Assembly: GCA_016808115.1 (NCBI GenBank)
Contig: JAEQBH010000733.1
Span: 1,178,001-1,242,000 of the forward strand
Reading direction: 5' to 3'
Origin: Tetrastigma voinierianum
Lineage: Eukaryota > Streptophyta > Magnoliopsida > Vitales > Vitaceae
DNA length: 64,000 nucleotides
Both the position numbers and the translations under genes were made by a program. Positions 22,070-36,270 of the stretch are shown one piece after another. Below the pieces are notes generated by a model. That model ran no database searches, had not been told where the DNA came from, and saw nothing but the letters and a program-made list of their open reading frames with translations. Position 1 is the first letter of the stretch; each line of letters begins with the position of its first letter.

Positions 22070-22790
22070 TGGGTCACGCTAAAAAATGCGCCCAATATTG
22101 TCTGTGATGCCAAGCAAGGTTTGTACTGAATACCGAATTCACTTAGCTCAATCACCCACCAGGCTATCCTTCTTGATAGGTCAGGCTTGTGTATAGTGCT
22201 TCGCAAAGGGAGATTGGTTAGCAAGATGATAGGGTATGCCTAGAAGTAGGGGTGAAGCTTCTTAGCTACCACACGAAGGGCCAGTGTTGCTTGTTCGAGA
22301 CAGGTATACCGAGTTTCTGCTCCAGAAAGAGATTTTCTTACAAAGAATATTGGTCTCTGCTTTCGATTTTCATCTTCTTTGAACAAAGCTACACTTACTG
22401 AGGCTTTTGACATCGCTAGGTAAAGATAAAGTGTATCGCCTGCCCTTGGGCTAGCCTGAATTAGCAGTTCAGTAAGATATTATTCAATTTCCATGAAAGC
22501 TTGGTCGCATTCCTCATTCCAGTCGGCCCTATTGGCTCTCCTTAGAGTGATAAAAAACGGTTTCAATCAGTCTATGAAATGGGATATGAATCGCCCATGA
22601 GCTGTAAGCCAGCCAGCCAGTCAATTGTTGTACTTTTTTTTCTGGAGGTAGGAGCCTGAGAGTCCATTATAGCTTTAAGTTGAATAGGATTGGCCTCTAT
22701 TCCTCTCTGGGTCACCACAAAGCCTAAGAACTTGCTCGGTGACTCGACGCACATTCAAGGTTGAGTTTCATGTCATACTGTAGATGACAA
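22070..22790 (-). pseudogene. Tat-1 RT thumb and RNase H remnants
   Basis: 22754-22572 encodes KFLGFVVTQRGIEANPIQLK and AIMDSQAPTSRK, the RT connection (FLGFxVxxRGIEANPxQxxAI) of gypsy elements. RNase H residues are scattered in three frames down to about 22070. The RT palm and YxDD box are missing, because the nested repeat from about 22795 occupies that place. Confidence 0.75.
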
Positions 22791-22794
22791 AAAC

Positions 22795-25250
<2,456 letters not shown>

Positions 25251-25779
25251 GGTGCATCATGAGTAGGGTACAATAATCCACATTTGGAGTTGACATGAGA
25301 GAAGGATATGAGACCATCTATTGGCTTGGTTTTTTTATTTCTTCCTTCCACATGGATAGCATTTACCCTGGCCTTAACTATGGTGGATCTGAAGAGCTTA
25401 TTCTATTGGTGCTTTGACTGATCTTGATCCTTGGGCCAGACCGCCTAATATATAATGGTTGGTTTGGATGCAGTGGGGCTACTTACCAATTTATGGTCAC
25501 ATCTATGACACTTACTGATTCATCCATTAGTCCATTATCTAATATACATAAAAATTGTCAAACTTTAGTGAATTTTCCACCAAGAACTTTACAGGTTTAC
25601 GACACACCTTCGGTCTCATGCCATGATCTCATGATGTCGCACGCGGGATTTGTTTCTTTGGGAGAGGATCGATAAGGTCGGTCACGAAGCCATTAAATTC
25701 TAACAAGTGAGCTGATAGGTAATAGTCTCTCATACGAGACATTCAGGGGGATGAATTGTAGGAGCTCTTTTTTTTCTGG

Positions 25780-26420
25780 CCCGATCTTTGGATCATACAG
25801 TCTACTGCTCGACCTTCCTTGGATTCAGACGGCTTATTTCTCTCCTCCGACTGGTTTGTAATCATGATAGTTTGTGTTGCTACACAGATATTGTCCTCCA
25901 ACATTTAGTACCTATCAGTCCGCTTGTATAATTCTTCCATTGTTGTTGGCTGGTCTAAAGATAGTGACTGGAAGAAAGGAGTGGATGACCCTAAACTTCT
26001 CCTAAAGTTTTGGAGGACTGCATCCATCCTATATGACTCTATATGCTAAACGGCTTGCCCAAACCTCCTTGTTAAGTCTTGAATATACTCCTCTTCCTGC
26101 TTAAGAATAGTCTGTAAAAAGCTTATGTTCCTTTTTTGTCACACCGAACAAAGATACTACGATATGAATGCCACCCATAGTTCATTAAACGAGTTTATTG
26201 AGTTACGCGGGAGCTTGTGGAACTAGGCTAATGCAAGCCCCCGTAAACTAGCCGGGAACACTTTACACAACAGAAAGTCATTGTCGGCGTTTAGTGTCAT
26301 CACCATTATAATCTGATGATGTGATGCCGTGGGTCGGTGAGCCATCCAATGTGGTAAGGCTGAGGTATGACAAACCAGCAGAGGTGACTTGTAGTCAAAA
26401 AGAGTATGTTGCCACATCGT
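25780..26420 (-). pseudogene. Tat-1 gag capsid region
   Basis: MTLNADNDFLLCKVFPASLR is followed (in other frames or after stops) by FHKLPRNSINSFNELW, FLQTILKQEEEYIQDLTRRF, VLQNFRRSLGSSTPFFQSLS and MEELYKRTDRY. This is the capsid-like retrotransposon gag domain and matches 51924-52300 of element 3 block by block. Several stops. The gag C-terminus and protease (25.3-25.8 kb) are too decayed to read. Confidence 0.8.
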
Positions 26421-27099
26421 GAAAAGAGCATGTTATCGAGTCCTCTAATTAGGTTAATTTGGCGGTATGTACAAGATATTACCATCTTGAGTAAGATGTT
26501 TAAAGCGACATTGTTGGCGTGCACTTGCGACAATACCGCGGCGTTCGGGGACGGCCCGGACTAGTTGGATGGTTTTACCTTGCTGGCCGAGATATTGCCA
26601 TTAACGGTATTCTTCGAAGGCGGGGTAATCGCGAAAGGGCCTCTTACGTAATTTGGCCCTTGTGTTCTTTGCAGGCGAGAGACTTAAGGATAGAAGCGTG
26701 AGAGACAACTCATCATCTGTGGGTATCTACATCGTCGGAAAAGATGAGGCTCCTTCCCCTTTATTAGACGATGGTCATAGCTCAGCCCCGCTATCTTGCA
26801 CATCTTTCAGTTGTTGCTTTCGATCTATGCTACCAACTAGTCATTCTCATCTTATGGCATTCGGCATGATCTTACAGCGCCATTAAATCTTGTATTCCTC
26901 CTATTTTCTTTCCATGTCCTGACGCTAATGGAGGAATTGATCTTTTGGTGATTGATTTATCGGATTGCTTGTCATTGCGACTGCCTCAGACGAATCACAA
27001 GTGGAGGGGGGAATCGACAGAGTTCCAAGTGAAGAAGGGCTACTAGACAATCATTGAAGCCAAGCTCTTGCAGCCTATAGACGAGACTTTTTGTTTGAT

Positions 27100-27118
27100 T
27101 CCCACAATCAACACTAAT
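27100..27118 (-). promoter_or_regulatory. Tat-1 primer binding site (decayed)
   Basis: The element strand reads TTAGTGTTGATTGTGGGAA next to the LTR, against TTGGCGCCGTCTGTGG in element 2. The GGCGCC core, complementary to tRNA-Asp in this lineage, has changed mainly by C-to-T type transitions. Confidence 0.6.
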
Positions 27119-27719
27119 TGTTGTTGTCTTGGTCGTCAAAACCTTTAAGCATCAGCAACACAATGTGAACCTGTAAAAAAGGTGATCCAATGGCGATGTG
27201 CCGGCCACACTCTCTGATGATTAAGTCAGCAAAAGATGGAGAAGAAGAAGCAGAGAGTTCTTATAGTTGGAGTTTTTTTTTTTTTTTACCTCATGGGGGA
27301 TCTCCTCGATTTATAGGGCGTGGTTCCCAAACCTCCCCTTGATTTTAGGGATAAAATCTCTTCTTCCCTATCAAGGATTAATCTTTTGAGAAATAAGAGA
27401 TTTGGAGATTGGGAAATCCACTGATAAATATCTTTTTTGCATATTTTCCGCTATCGTATGCTTATCCATAACGAACTTCCCCATACATACGTGGTAAGAT
27501 GGCTGACTGGGGGACTTGAAACCCTAGACGGGCCGCCATGAAGCGAGTCTTTAACAGGACACCCTGCCTTCCTTAGATGGGCTTTAAGACTCTCCCGTCT
27601 TGATAGTTCCCGCCTGGTTTTAATATGGTAAGTGGACTTAGGCCATTTCATGATGCGAACCAAGCAAGCCTTGGGCCCATTGAGTAACAGGTCTAGGTCT
27701 AAAGATCATGGTACTCACA
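27119..27719 (-). repeat. Tat-1 right LTR (element 5' LTR)
   Basis: Starts TGTTGTTGTCTTGG and ends GGTACTCACA on the plus strand. Colinear with 15156-15753, including the T-run (about 27271-27286). Confidence 0.85.
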
Positions 27720-27724
27720 TATCA

Positions 27725-28210
27725 AAACAAGAGCCAACTTGGAGAAGAAGCAGCTTGTAAAGGGATGAAGGCTTTGGAGATCAGCATTTAAGATCTTGAC
27801 AATGGATTGGAGTCTACGTTTAGGCGCTTGATCAAAACAAGAGCCTTCCTCCTCAACACAATCTCTAATGCACTAAGATAATGCTAATAGTCTCCCAATC
27901 CTGTATAGACATCCAAATTTTAGAGGATCTACACAAGGATTTCAGTTTTCAATTCAAAAGCAATGTATATGAGTGCAAAAAGAAATTATAGTCACAATAC
28001 GAAATACAACTAGAAATTGAACATTTCTGCTCAAATGTTTTCCCTTTGTTTCTTTTGAATTTCCAAAGTAATGCTGTAAATGTGGTATTGCATGGAAAAA
28101 ATTTGGGTCTCAGGACAAGGAAAGTCTTGATGCTTTCTAGAAAAACATAGTGTGTGTACACTTCGCCAGTTGCTCTTGTCAATACCTCTCCAAGTTTTCC
28201 AATAGACATT
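27725..28210 (+). pseudogene. DUF241 copy 1, 3' end and 3' flank
   Basis: Continues the copy interrupted at 15155: ACAAGAGCCAACTTGGAGAA translates to TRANLEKKQLVKG, then a frameshift and stop. LDNGLES, RLIKTRAFLLN and TISNAL follow (about 27795-27878), matching the C-terminus of copy 2 (LDNGLEC, NLIKTRASLLNVIS). The 3' flank to about 28200 aligns with 30190-30480 (for example ATCCAAATTTTAGAGGATCT in both), so whole gene units were duplicated. Confidence 0.8.
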
Positions 28211-28284
28211 ACCTGAAAAGCTTAAAATCATAAGGTCAAAATTTGCATCCAAACCAGTAGACAATCAAATGAAATCAGTTTATG

Positions 28285-28330
28285 ATATATATATATATAT
28301 ATATATATACCATATATATATATATATACT
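28285..28330. repeat. (TA)n microsatellite
   Basis: Two TA blocks separated by a CC step (28285-28309 and 28312-28328). Confidence 0.9.
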
Positions 28331-28419
28331 CTCTCATAGTATCACAAAAGATAAAACATACAATCAGTTTATGATTTTGTGGTGAACGGTTTATGTATAT
28401 TCACCTAATTATGGATTAA

Positions 28420-29328
28420 TTGGAGTACATTGCCTTGTACAGGCACATCACGGCACATTGCAAGTCACTGTGTTTTTTCTCAAATTTGAAAGGAAATGGT
28501 CACATGGTGTACAAAGAGACAGTGCAACATTTTGTGCCTCTTGCAAAATGTATCGCTGCTCAATTCTCCCTCACGAATTTAGATTCCTCTCAACAACCTC
28601 ATTGTTGTTGGTTTCTCACCATGTCTATGAATCTAGACTAGCATAGCCTTGAAGAATAAATTCTTGTCTAGTTGTTGGTTGCACTCTTCTTTCCTTCTCA
28701 TATTATCTGTTTTCAGAAAGTGAAATTTATAAGTGGAAATTTAGGGAGTGCAGTGCAGACGTGAGACCACTCATCTGCTCTTACCTTAGGTTTGTCTCTG
28801 TCAATTGACCTTTGAACATCATGTTCATTTCTCTTCAAACATTTAATATGTTGGGTTCCTGATATGATCTGGATCGAAGATTTGAGATCTGTCCATACAA
28901 TTCTTAATTATGTTTTAATGGGATTTCTAACGACTAGAGGTTCTTCCACTGAGGATACAACATCGACAGGCCAGAATTTTGGATGTTAGGTGGATTGAAG
29001 CTGCATTTTTATACTTGAAAATGCAGGCTATGTGACGGCTGAGGAGGCAGAAGGGAATTAATTATTTTGGCTTTTTGAATGACACACCAAAGTTGTAGGA
29101 CACCTAACACCTTTTCAGATTAAAAATTGGGAAATTATGAGAGCTTTGCAACCCAAAAATGTGACAATATAACCAGATTCCAAGGGGAGCCCATGCTGGC
29201 ACCACATGCTCCTCAGATTAAATTATTCATCTTGTCTTGTTTTAATCTCTACGATTGCTTATATATAGAAAATTGTTGACATTGTAGCAATCATCTCAAC
29301 TTTAGTTTTCTGTGAAAGAACAAGAACC
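28420..29328 (+). promoter_or_regulatory. Upstream region of DUF241 copy 2, TATA at 29259-29268
   Basis: The 5' flank of the DUF241 gene. The TATA-like TTATATATAG lies about 65 bp before the ATG at 29329, giving a short 5' UTR. Two blocks recur elsewhere: 28420-28710 matches about 46020-46310, and 28795-29000 matches 46560-46770 and, in part, 45690-45850. 29150-29215 matches 60315-60372. This shows that the promoter was duplicated with the gene. Confidence 0.65.
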
Positions 29329-30188
29329 ATGGCTAACCGATGCCATATTAGATCAATTAGCTTGCCTTCCAGATCACATCCTATCACTCTCAAAATCCAA
29401 CAAGAGCTTAACAAGCTCAGAACATTGGAGGCATCATCTACATCAACATTGGAAACAATCTCCAATGGCCTATCTGGACTGCAAGAGTTGTACAAATGCT
29501 TGGATGAGCTTCTTGGTTTGCCCTCCACCCAACAAGCCCTTTCTCACCATCAACATGAGAAGTGGGTCAATGAATTGTTGGATGGACCTGTGAGGCTCTT
29601 AGATGTTTGTGGCTCTTTAAGGGATGTAATATCACAATTTAAGGAAAATGTTGGAGATCTTCAATCTGCTCTCAGGAGGAGGAAAGGAGATTTATGCATT
29701 GAAAGCAGCATAAAAAATTACATATGTTCAAGAAAGAAGATGAACAAGGGTGCCAAGAAGTTGCTGGCAGCAATAAGGAAGATGGATAGCAAAGCTGGGG
29801 CCTCAACACTCTTAGATCAAGATCAACAGCTCTCAGTGATTGGGTGCTCCCGAAGTCATTAAGCCAGGCATTCTCTTCCAAGTCGCTTTTTAATGTTTCT
29901 TGTCGCATTTTGAAGTCAAAACCAAGTGGGTGGTCACTGATTTCAAAATATATGCACAAGGAGGCAGTTTCTTGTGAAGAGAAACATGACACTGTGAAGT
30001 TGGAAAATACAGATTTTGTACTAAGCACCCTTTCAAATGGAAGAGCAGATTTGGAAAAGATGAACATCGCTCAAAAAGGACTCGGGGTTTTGGAGGCCGG
30101 CAGCATAAGCCTTGACAATGGTTTGGAGTGCATGTTTAGAAACTTGATCAAAACAAGAGCCTCCCTTCTTAACGTCATCTCTCACTAG
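29329..30188 (+). pseudogene. DUF241 family protein, copy 2, one frameshift
   Basis: A plant-specific DUF241 protein of unknown function; the family's members are usually about 280-300 residues and intronless, as here (about 284 codons in two frames). The N-terminus MANRCHIRSISLPSRSHPIT and GLSGLQELYKCLDELLGLPS are hallmarks, and the C-terminus NLIKTRASLLNVIS ends at the family's usual place. Frame 1 runs 29329-29862. From about 29844 the chain continues as VLPKSLSQAFSSKSLFNVSC in another frame to 30188. Between ATT (29839-29841) and GTG (29844-29846) only two bases remain of one codon, so a single-base deletion explains it. The start has good context (AACCATGGC) and a TATA 65 bp upstream. 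Recent loss, a sequence error, or a truncated product ending CSRSH are all possible. Confidence 0.8.
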
Positions 30189-31387
30189 TTATGTAATAGC
30201 CTCCACCTTCTAATCCTGCAGAGGCATCCAAATTTTAGAGGATCTGCATAAGGGTTTCAGTTTTTTAATCCAAACAAATGCATATAAGTGTAAAAACATA
30301 GTTACACAATGAAAAGCATTTCAATTTGAGCATTTGTACTCAAAGCTGTTTTCTCTTTTTCCTTTACAATTTTGAATATAATACCATAATGTGGTATCAC
30401 ATTAAAAAATGTCAGGTATCAGTGCTGAGAAGTCTTAATGCTTGATGCATAAACAAGGAGTGTTATACATTAAAAACTGAAGTGATACATGCAAATGGGA
30501 AAAATAAGCTCACATTATTTCATTGACCTTGATAAAATGAATAGGATTCTGCTTGTCTATAGTTCTAACAATCTAGTCTAAATTACAGCAGTTTTTCCAG
30601 AACAGAGGATTTTAGAAGTTCCCTTCAAATGATTTTCTTAGATCATGCTTGGTTCCTGGAAAATTTGGAGTAGATGATAGGAAGGGAAATAAAATGGAAA
30701 GGAAAAATGTAAAGAAAGAAAAAAAAAAAGAAAATTGAAGTAATATATTTTATAATCAATAAATAATTTTTATTTCTTTTTGCAAACTTATTTCACTCAC
30801 TTTCCACTATTGTATAAAGATTAAATAATTTTAAATTATATAAATTTTAAACTCATCTTAATTATATTTTATTTTCTTTGATATTTTTTATAGTGAAATC
30901 AAATATGAAAAACAACATTTTTCTTAGTAATATTTTTTTTCCTTACATTTTTAGCATCCAATTCATTGGGGGAGGCAAATGCAGGGTAGAACAACCAAGT
31001 GCTTAAACCAGGAAGCAAATTCAGTGTAGAACAATCATTTGGTCCAATGAACCTCCACCTAAGGGTCATCATTAAGATGCCAAGCGGCTGTTGAAGTAGG
31101 ATTCAATGATCAAGTACAATAAATGATCTGTACAATCATATTATAATATGAGATCGAGTAATTAACCAGTGTCTCTTCTGATTGCAGCTTAAGAACCTTG
31201 GAGGAACCATGATGACAGCATGCTACTCGTGCAAGCATATACAAATAATATGTTTGTCTCATTTTGATTCAGTATCATCCTCACATATAATTTGAAATCA
31301 ATTAATAATACTATTGCTTTGTCTCTTAAGATCTAATCTGCAAAGAATATTGAATTAATATCACCAATTGTAACGTGCTTTCGTGCA
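30189..31387. other. 3' flank of DUF241 copy 2 and AT-rich spacer
   Basis: 30190-30480 is homologous to the 3' flank of copy 1. 30640-31000 is an AT-rich block starting GGTTCCTGGAAAATTTGGAG with a long internal A run, possibly an old non-autonomous transposon, but no paired ends were found. Nothing is recognised from 31000 to the start of Tat element 2. Confidence 0.5.
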
Positions 31388-31967
31388 TGTTTTGATACCT
31401 GTTGTTTGAAGCACGGGCATCGGCGATGCCGTGCAAACCTACAAAAAAAGGGGTCCGGCGGCGGTGTACCGGCCGCCTCTCCGATGCTTAAGTCAACAAA
31501 AGGATGGAGAAGAAGAAAAAGGGAGTTCAACGGTTAGGGTTGCATATCTTGTCCTTGTGGAGAGCCTTCCCTTTATACTTAAATTTCTCCTTGATTATAG
31601 GAAAGATAATTACGTGTTGGTGTCAGATCTTTGTTTCCCTTTGTCAAAGGTTTAAGTTCTTGCCTCTTATCGAGATTAACGTTTTGAGCATATGGGATTT
31701 TGGACATTGGGGCAGTGGATAAATATCCTGCGAAGTGATTTATTCCTAATATAGCATCCATAGCACCCATTTCCATCACTGTTAGAATGGCAGGTTAGAG
31801 ACTCGGGGGTCTGAAGCAGGTTCAGTTTGCGCAAATCTGATCGATTCAGTGTGGTTTAATATGGTGAGCCACCTTGGGCTCTTTATGAGATTGGTCGACG
31901 ATGGACCTCTGCGGGTGCTAGGCCTCAGGAGTAGTGGGTTTTTTTGACTCAAAGGCGGTACTACATA
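31388..31967 (-). repeat. Tat-2 left LTR (element 3' LTR)
   Basis: Starts TGTTTTGATACC, ends TACTACATA, followed by ATGCCCCATTTTC (complement of the polypurine tract, 31968-31980). Colinear with 45093-45670. Confidence 0.85.
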
Positions 31968-33150
31968 ATGCCCCATTTTCTTGAAGGAAGTTATGCTCTT
32001 CTAATGGGTGAAAAATGCGTGTTCCAAGACCTAAGTATAGAGGAACAGCAGATTGTTAATGCGCGCAACAGTTTCCAATGCGTCGACATGTGATGTCAGT
32101 GGTGCATTCAATCGTCTTACAGGAGTTCTCTCTATATATATGGATTGAACACTCCGAAGTTTATCAAAGATTGCCAATGGATTCCTCTTACATCACACCG
32201 GCCTTTCTTCACTATTATGGTTTTAACTTCCAAGTGTCATAGGAAAACCAAAAGTGGAAGTTCATAAGGAGGCTTTAGTCTCTGACTATTAAGTCTTTAA
32301 TGGATGTTATTATTGTTTGAGAGCGACGTTTGTGTTAACCCTAGATGGAAGCTAACTTCTTCTGTATCACCTTTCAGGCTCTTTGCTAAGGGTTGCGTAG
32401 ATCGGCCGGAGGTCATGGATAAGTGGCCTGATTATGCTACTGCCCTTATTTCAGAGTTTTGTGTTGGGGCTAGGTGCCCTCCTATGCTGACGCCCTCTGG
32501 AGGTGCAGTAGTCAAGGTGTATGGTTGGGAGAAGGAGAGCCTTCAAGTAAAGCATTTCAGATTCTTATCTTTCTTCCACTTCTTCTTCTTCGTGTATAGC
32601 TGAGAGAAGGAGAGCCTTTAAGCAAAGCGTTTTGGACTCTTCTTTTTCTTTGATTTTTTCCTTTTTTTTTTTTTTTGTTTCTTTCGACGATTAGTCTAGT
32701 ATGGTTGCGTGGACATATTTGTAATGGGTCTATCATGGTTTCTTGGGCATTTCACATTTTGTGTAACCATGGTATACACAATTACGCATTTAATAAGATT
32801 TAGTTAACGGCATGCTTATTTTTGAGCTTTCTTATCTTTCATTCTTTTGTGTATGTCGGTGAGGTTGCAACCGTCTTGGATATCTTCTAAAGTAGTTCTT
32901 TTGATTTGTAGATAGGTTTTTAGATTTCGCCTCTATTGTTCAGAAAATTTATGGACTGTTCGTCTTGAAAAACAAATTGGCAGGGCTAAACATCCAGCGG
33001 ACTAGGCCCATAGAGCTTTGGAAGCCGGCGGTGGAGTAGATCCAAGAGTGGGCGCTTTGATGTCTGGAAGACTAAACGTGTTGTAGATATGGGCGTGGGA
33101 GGCGCAGTTGATGAGTCTTAGCTGTTTATTTTTAATCCATTTTTGTAGCA
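31968..33150 (+). pseudogene. Tat-2 accessory antisense unit (tail-like ORF)
   Basis: A promoter module GGTGCATTCAATC with CTATATATAT (32101-32140) is followed by a short ORF from ATGGATTCC (about 32174). A 99-codon ORF follows (32304-32603) with DVCVNPRWK, DRPEVMDKWPDYATALISEF and CVGARCPPMLTPSGG. The last part resembles the tail of the main antisense protein (GDQPKFLDGMLDSF, NPRCPPAPTPTKA at 19360-19480). An equivalent unit lies in element 3 (58950-58270), but not in element 1. A spacer with T-rich runs follows. No known function. Confidence 0.5.
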
Positions 33151-36100
33151 TGTTTTAACGTTTAGGCTCTGTTAACTGCCAGGTGTGGAACGTTCACCAA
33201 CTTTGTGTTTTGGTATTGATGAAAGGGAGAAGCTGGGCGAAAAGAAGCAGAAAAATGGAGTGCGAGTGTCTTTGTTTGCAGCATAGTTTTTGTATGTTTG
33301 ACACAATTTGCGAGGCTAAAAGAACTATGTCGCAGCCAGCAACTAAATGTTGCAACAAAGCTCAAGCAAAACTCAAGGCTGAAAAAGTAGTTTTATTGCA
33401 ACAAAGAGTTTTTCTATCGTGACATTATTGAAGAATATTGTGAAGAAAGCGTACGAAAGTCCTTAGCTTTCTGTCGTGACAGTCAAGGAGAGCAAAGGTT
33501 GTGATCACGGCCAAATATTTCCTCTGTCGAAACATAAAAAGCTGAAGACTAACAGATGAACTATGTCGTGACAAAAGACAATTTTTTGTCATGACAAAAA
33601 ATCACTAAGACTCTGACACAAGTCCATTGAGACAAAGTGTTTTTATGTTGCGATAAGTTTTGAACCAAAGCCCGACTCAAGGAGGAATTTCTATTGCAAC
33701 AAAGAAAAGTATGTAGCGACATAACATTCAGATTCGCTGAAACAGCAAATCCTTTTGTAAAACCAAAGATTATTCTGTAGCGACAAACAAAACATGAAGG
33801 AGAATTGAATTCTCTCTCCTTTGACAAAGAAAATTTGAAGAAGCTGAAAACAAGAGGGTGAGACAAAAGTTCATGTTACCTTTATATTGAAGAATTTAAG
33901 GCGAGAATCTCTATGAAAATAAAATTTTAATCGCGACAATAAAAGCTATGGAATAATAATAAGTGCACATTGCGTGAGAATCAGGTGGAGTCTGTGAAAT
34001 TGAAGAAGAACTGAGATTGGCCAAGAAATATGTGTATTGCTGCCAAAATTTCTATGTCCACTGACACCGCATTTCGAAGCCAAGAGACAAAAAAATTAGA
34101 AAAATAAAAATGCATCACGACTATGGGAGTTTCCTATCGCGAAGAATTAAACTAGGACTCAAGGAAATCGATCGCAATAGAGTTGTGGTGTTTGAAGAAG
34201 GGAAAATGTTTGTCATGATAAGAAAAATTATGTCACGACAAACTCCAGAAATAGAAGGACATGAGAAGGTAGTTTGCAAAGCAGTTTGATATCCGCGATA
34301 CAATCATTCCTATTGGCAACCAAGAACAAGTGCTGCACAGGAATTCTGTCGCTTCATTATCAAAATGCATTCTTGCCAGGAATTCGAGAGAGCAGAGGTC
34401 GCGACAGTTTGCGCGTATTACTCTGACCGGAGGCGGTAGCGAAGGCGAAACTACATTTGTAGTGGAGACTTTTGATCTCGCGACATAGTGACCAATTTAG
34501 GCCAAAATTTTGGGGATCCTGCGCTGAATTAATGAGTGCGGCCCAGCATTGGGAGATGCATAAATAGGGCGCGTCTGGGGCATTGTCAGCATTGGCTTAA
34601 GCGACTCGAGGATGCGGGTAGTTGAAGGGCGCTCTTGTTATGTATTTTATTTTATTTTATTTTATTTTAGCATAGTTAGTTTTAGTGAAGTTTGGATGGA
34701 TTTTAATTGGTATTCTTTTAGATTTAAGTTTGAGTATTGAGTGAAGTGGCTTCAAAGTGCAGAATTTGTTTATAAATCATCTTTCTCATTCTTGTCTGAG
34801 TTCGAATGGGGCATGGAAGGTTTACGGAGTTCATTTATTTAGTTCTTCGTTCCTGATTTGATGAATTTTAAATCGAGTTAAGTCAACGATATGAGTTAAC
34901 TAGTTTTGAAAAGGATTGGGCTCTAAAATGGGTCAATGATGATATTCTGTTTTTATATATAAGATTGGAAACATGTAATTAGAATTCTTGAATTTATTTG
35001 TTAGTATTGTTCTTGAATTTATTTGTTTCAAGTGCCATATGCCCAGCAAAGGTCCTGTATCCTAGGTTCTAGGAGGTTCTGCGGTGACACGAAGATGGAG
35101 AATCCTGAGAATATAAAGTTGTTCTTTGTGGGTATGGTAGACTAACCACTGAGACTAATGAGCTAAGTGATTACTCAAATAGATCACCAACTTACTCGTA
35201 ATTTGAGGATAGTTGAATGAAGCATCAATTCAATCAATCAAAGGTTTCTTTACTTTCTGCTGAATTGATTATGATCTTATGTTAGCAAGGATCTAATCAA
35301 GGAGATGAAAATTTTCATCAGAAATGAAGGATGATGTCATGATCAAATTGGAAGAACACCAATATCACAGTCTATGGGGCAAAGATTCTCCAGTCTAGAT
35401 ATGGTATGAAGTACTGAAAAGGAAAAATAATTAAAATCTTATAAAGGCAGTTACAAATTACAAGTAACTAATTTAGATCATGTCTCGGAAATAGATAGAC
35501 ACTTTAATCGGTGAAAAGTATGGTTGAAATCGAACTATACTACCATGCATCTTAACAAACTCGAGTTTTTTTTCCAGTTTAAAGGGTGAGCTATGGTCGA
35601 TAAGATGCGAGGAGATTGATTATCACTCATTGATCTATATTGATTTCCTCTCTCGAAATGATAAGATTCCTAAAACTTCACTTTTATTAAAAATTATTTT
35701 CATGTATATTAAGGACTTGAATCTAGGACTAAAATTCTTTTTAGTCATCTCATCATCATAACAGTAGATTTCAAATAGTAATGATCTTGAGTAGTTGGGG
35801 CAATTAGTCATTTGATTTATCATCATTCCTCGTAGGAACGATATTTGGACTTTAAATATCCACTTTTATTACTTATACGACGTATGCACTTGCAGTAATC
35901 AAGACCAACTCAATTTTTAATGAATACATTTTAAAAACTGAGATAATCACTCTTTTCATCTACATAAGCATCTCGCTAACAAGTTTTTGGTATCGATTCT
36001 TGGGGGTAAATAGTTCTTGGTGGCGATCTGGGAAATTTGGCATACCTGACAACTGTCGTATAGTTTTGGTGCAATATGAGTTTTTGGCACCATTACCGGG

Positions 36101-36244
36101 GATTAGCTAATAGTCCTTTGGTAATAGTGTTATTAATTTGTGTATAAAGGTCTTAACATGTTTTGGGCGTCGTTGCTGGGGATTAGCTAATAGTCCTTTA
36201 GTAATAGTGTTATTAATTTGTGTATATATATAAAGGTCTTAACA
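33151..36244 (+). mobile_element. Nested non-coding LTR-type repeat with PBS-like ends
   Basis: About 3.1 kb inserted between the two antisense units of Tat-2. No coding potential. The 5' 1.2 kb is dotted with GTCGCGACA-like words. 35075-35500 aligns with 63580-64000. Near its end lies TTTGGCACCATTACCGGGGA (about 36083-36102). A repeat with GGGCGTCGTTGCTGGGGA is at 36165-36182. Both resemble the TGGCGCCGTTGCCGGGGA primer site of Athila/LARD-type gypsy elements. I infer an LTR plus leader of a non-autonomous (LARD-like) family. Ends are approximate; no TSD seen. Confidence 0.5.
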
Positions 36245-36270
36245 CACGTCTCCTGATATTATGGCTGACC

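Noticed and set aside
30640..31010. Possible MITE
   Set aside because: AT-rich block with distinct start but no terminal inverted repeats or target-site duplication found.
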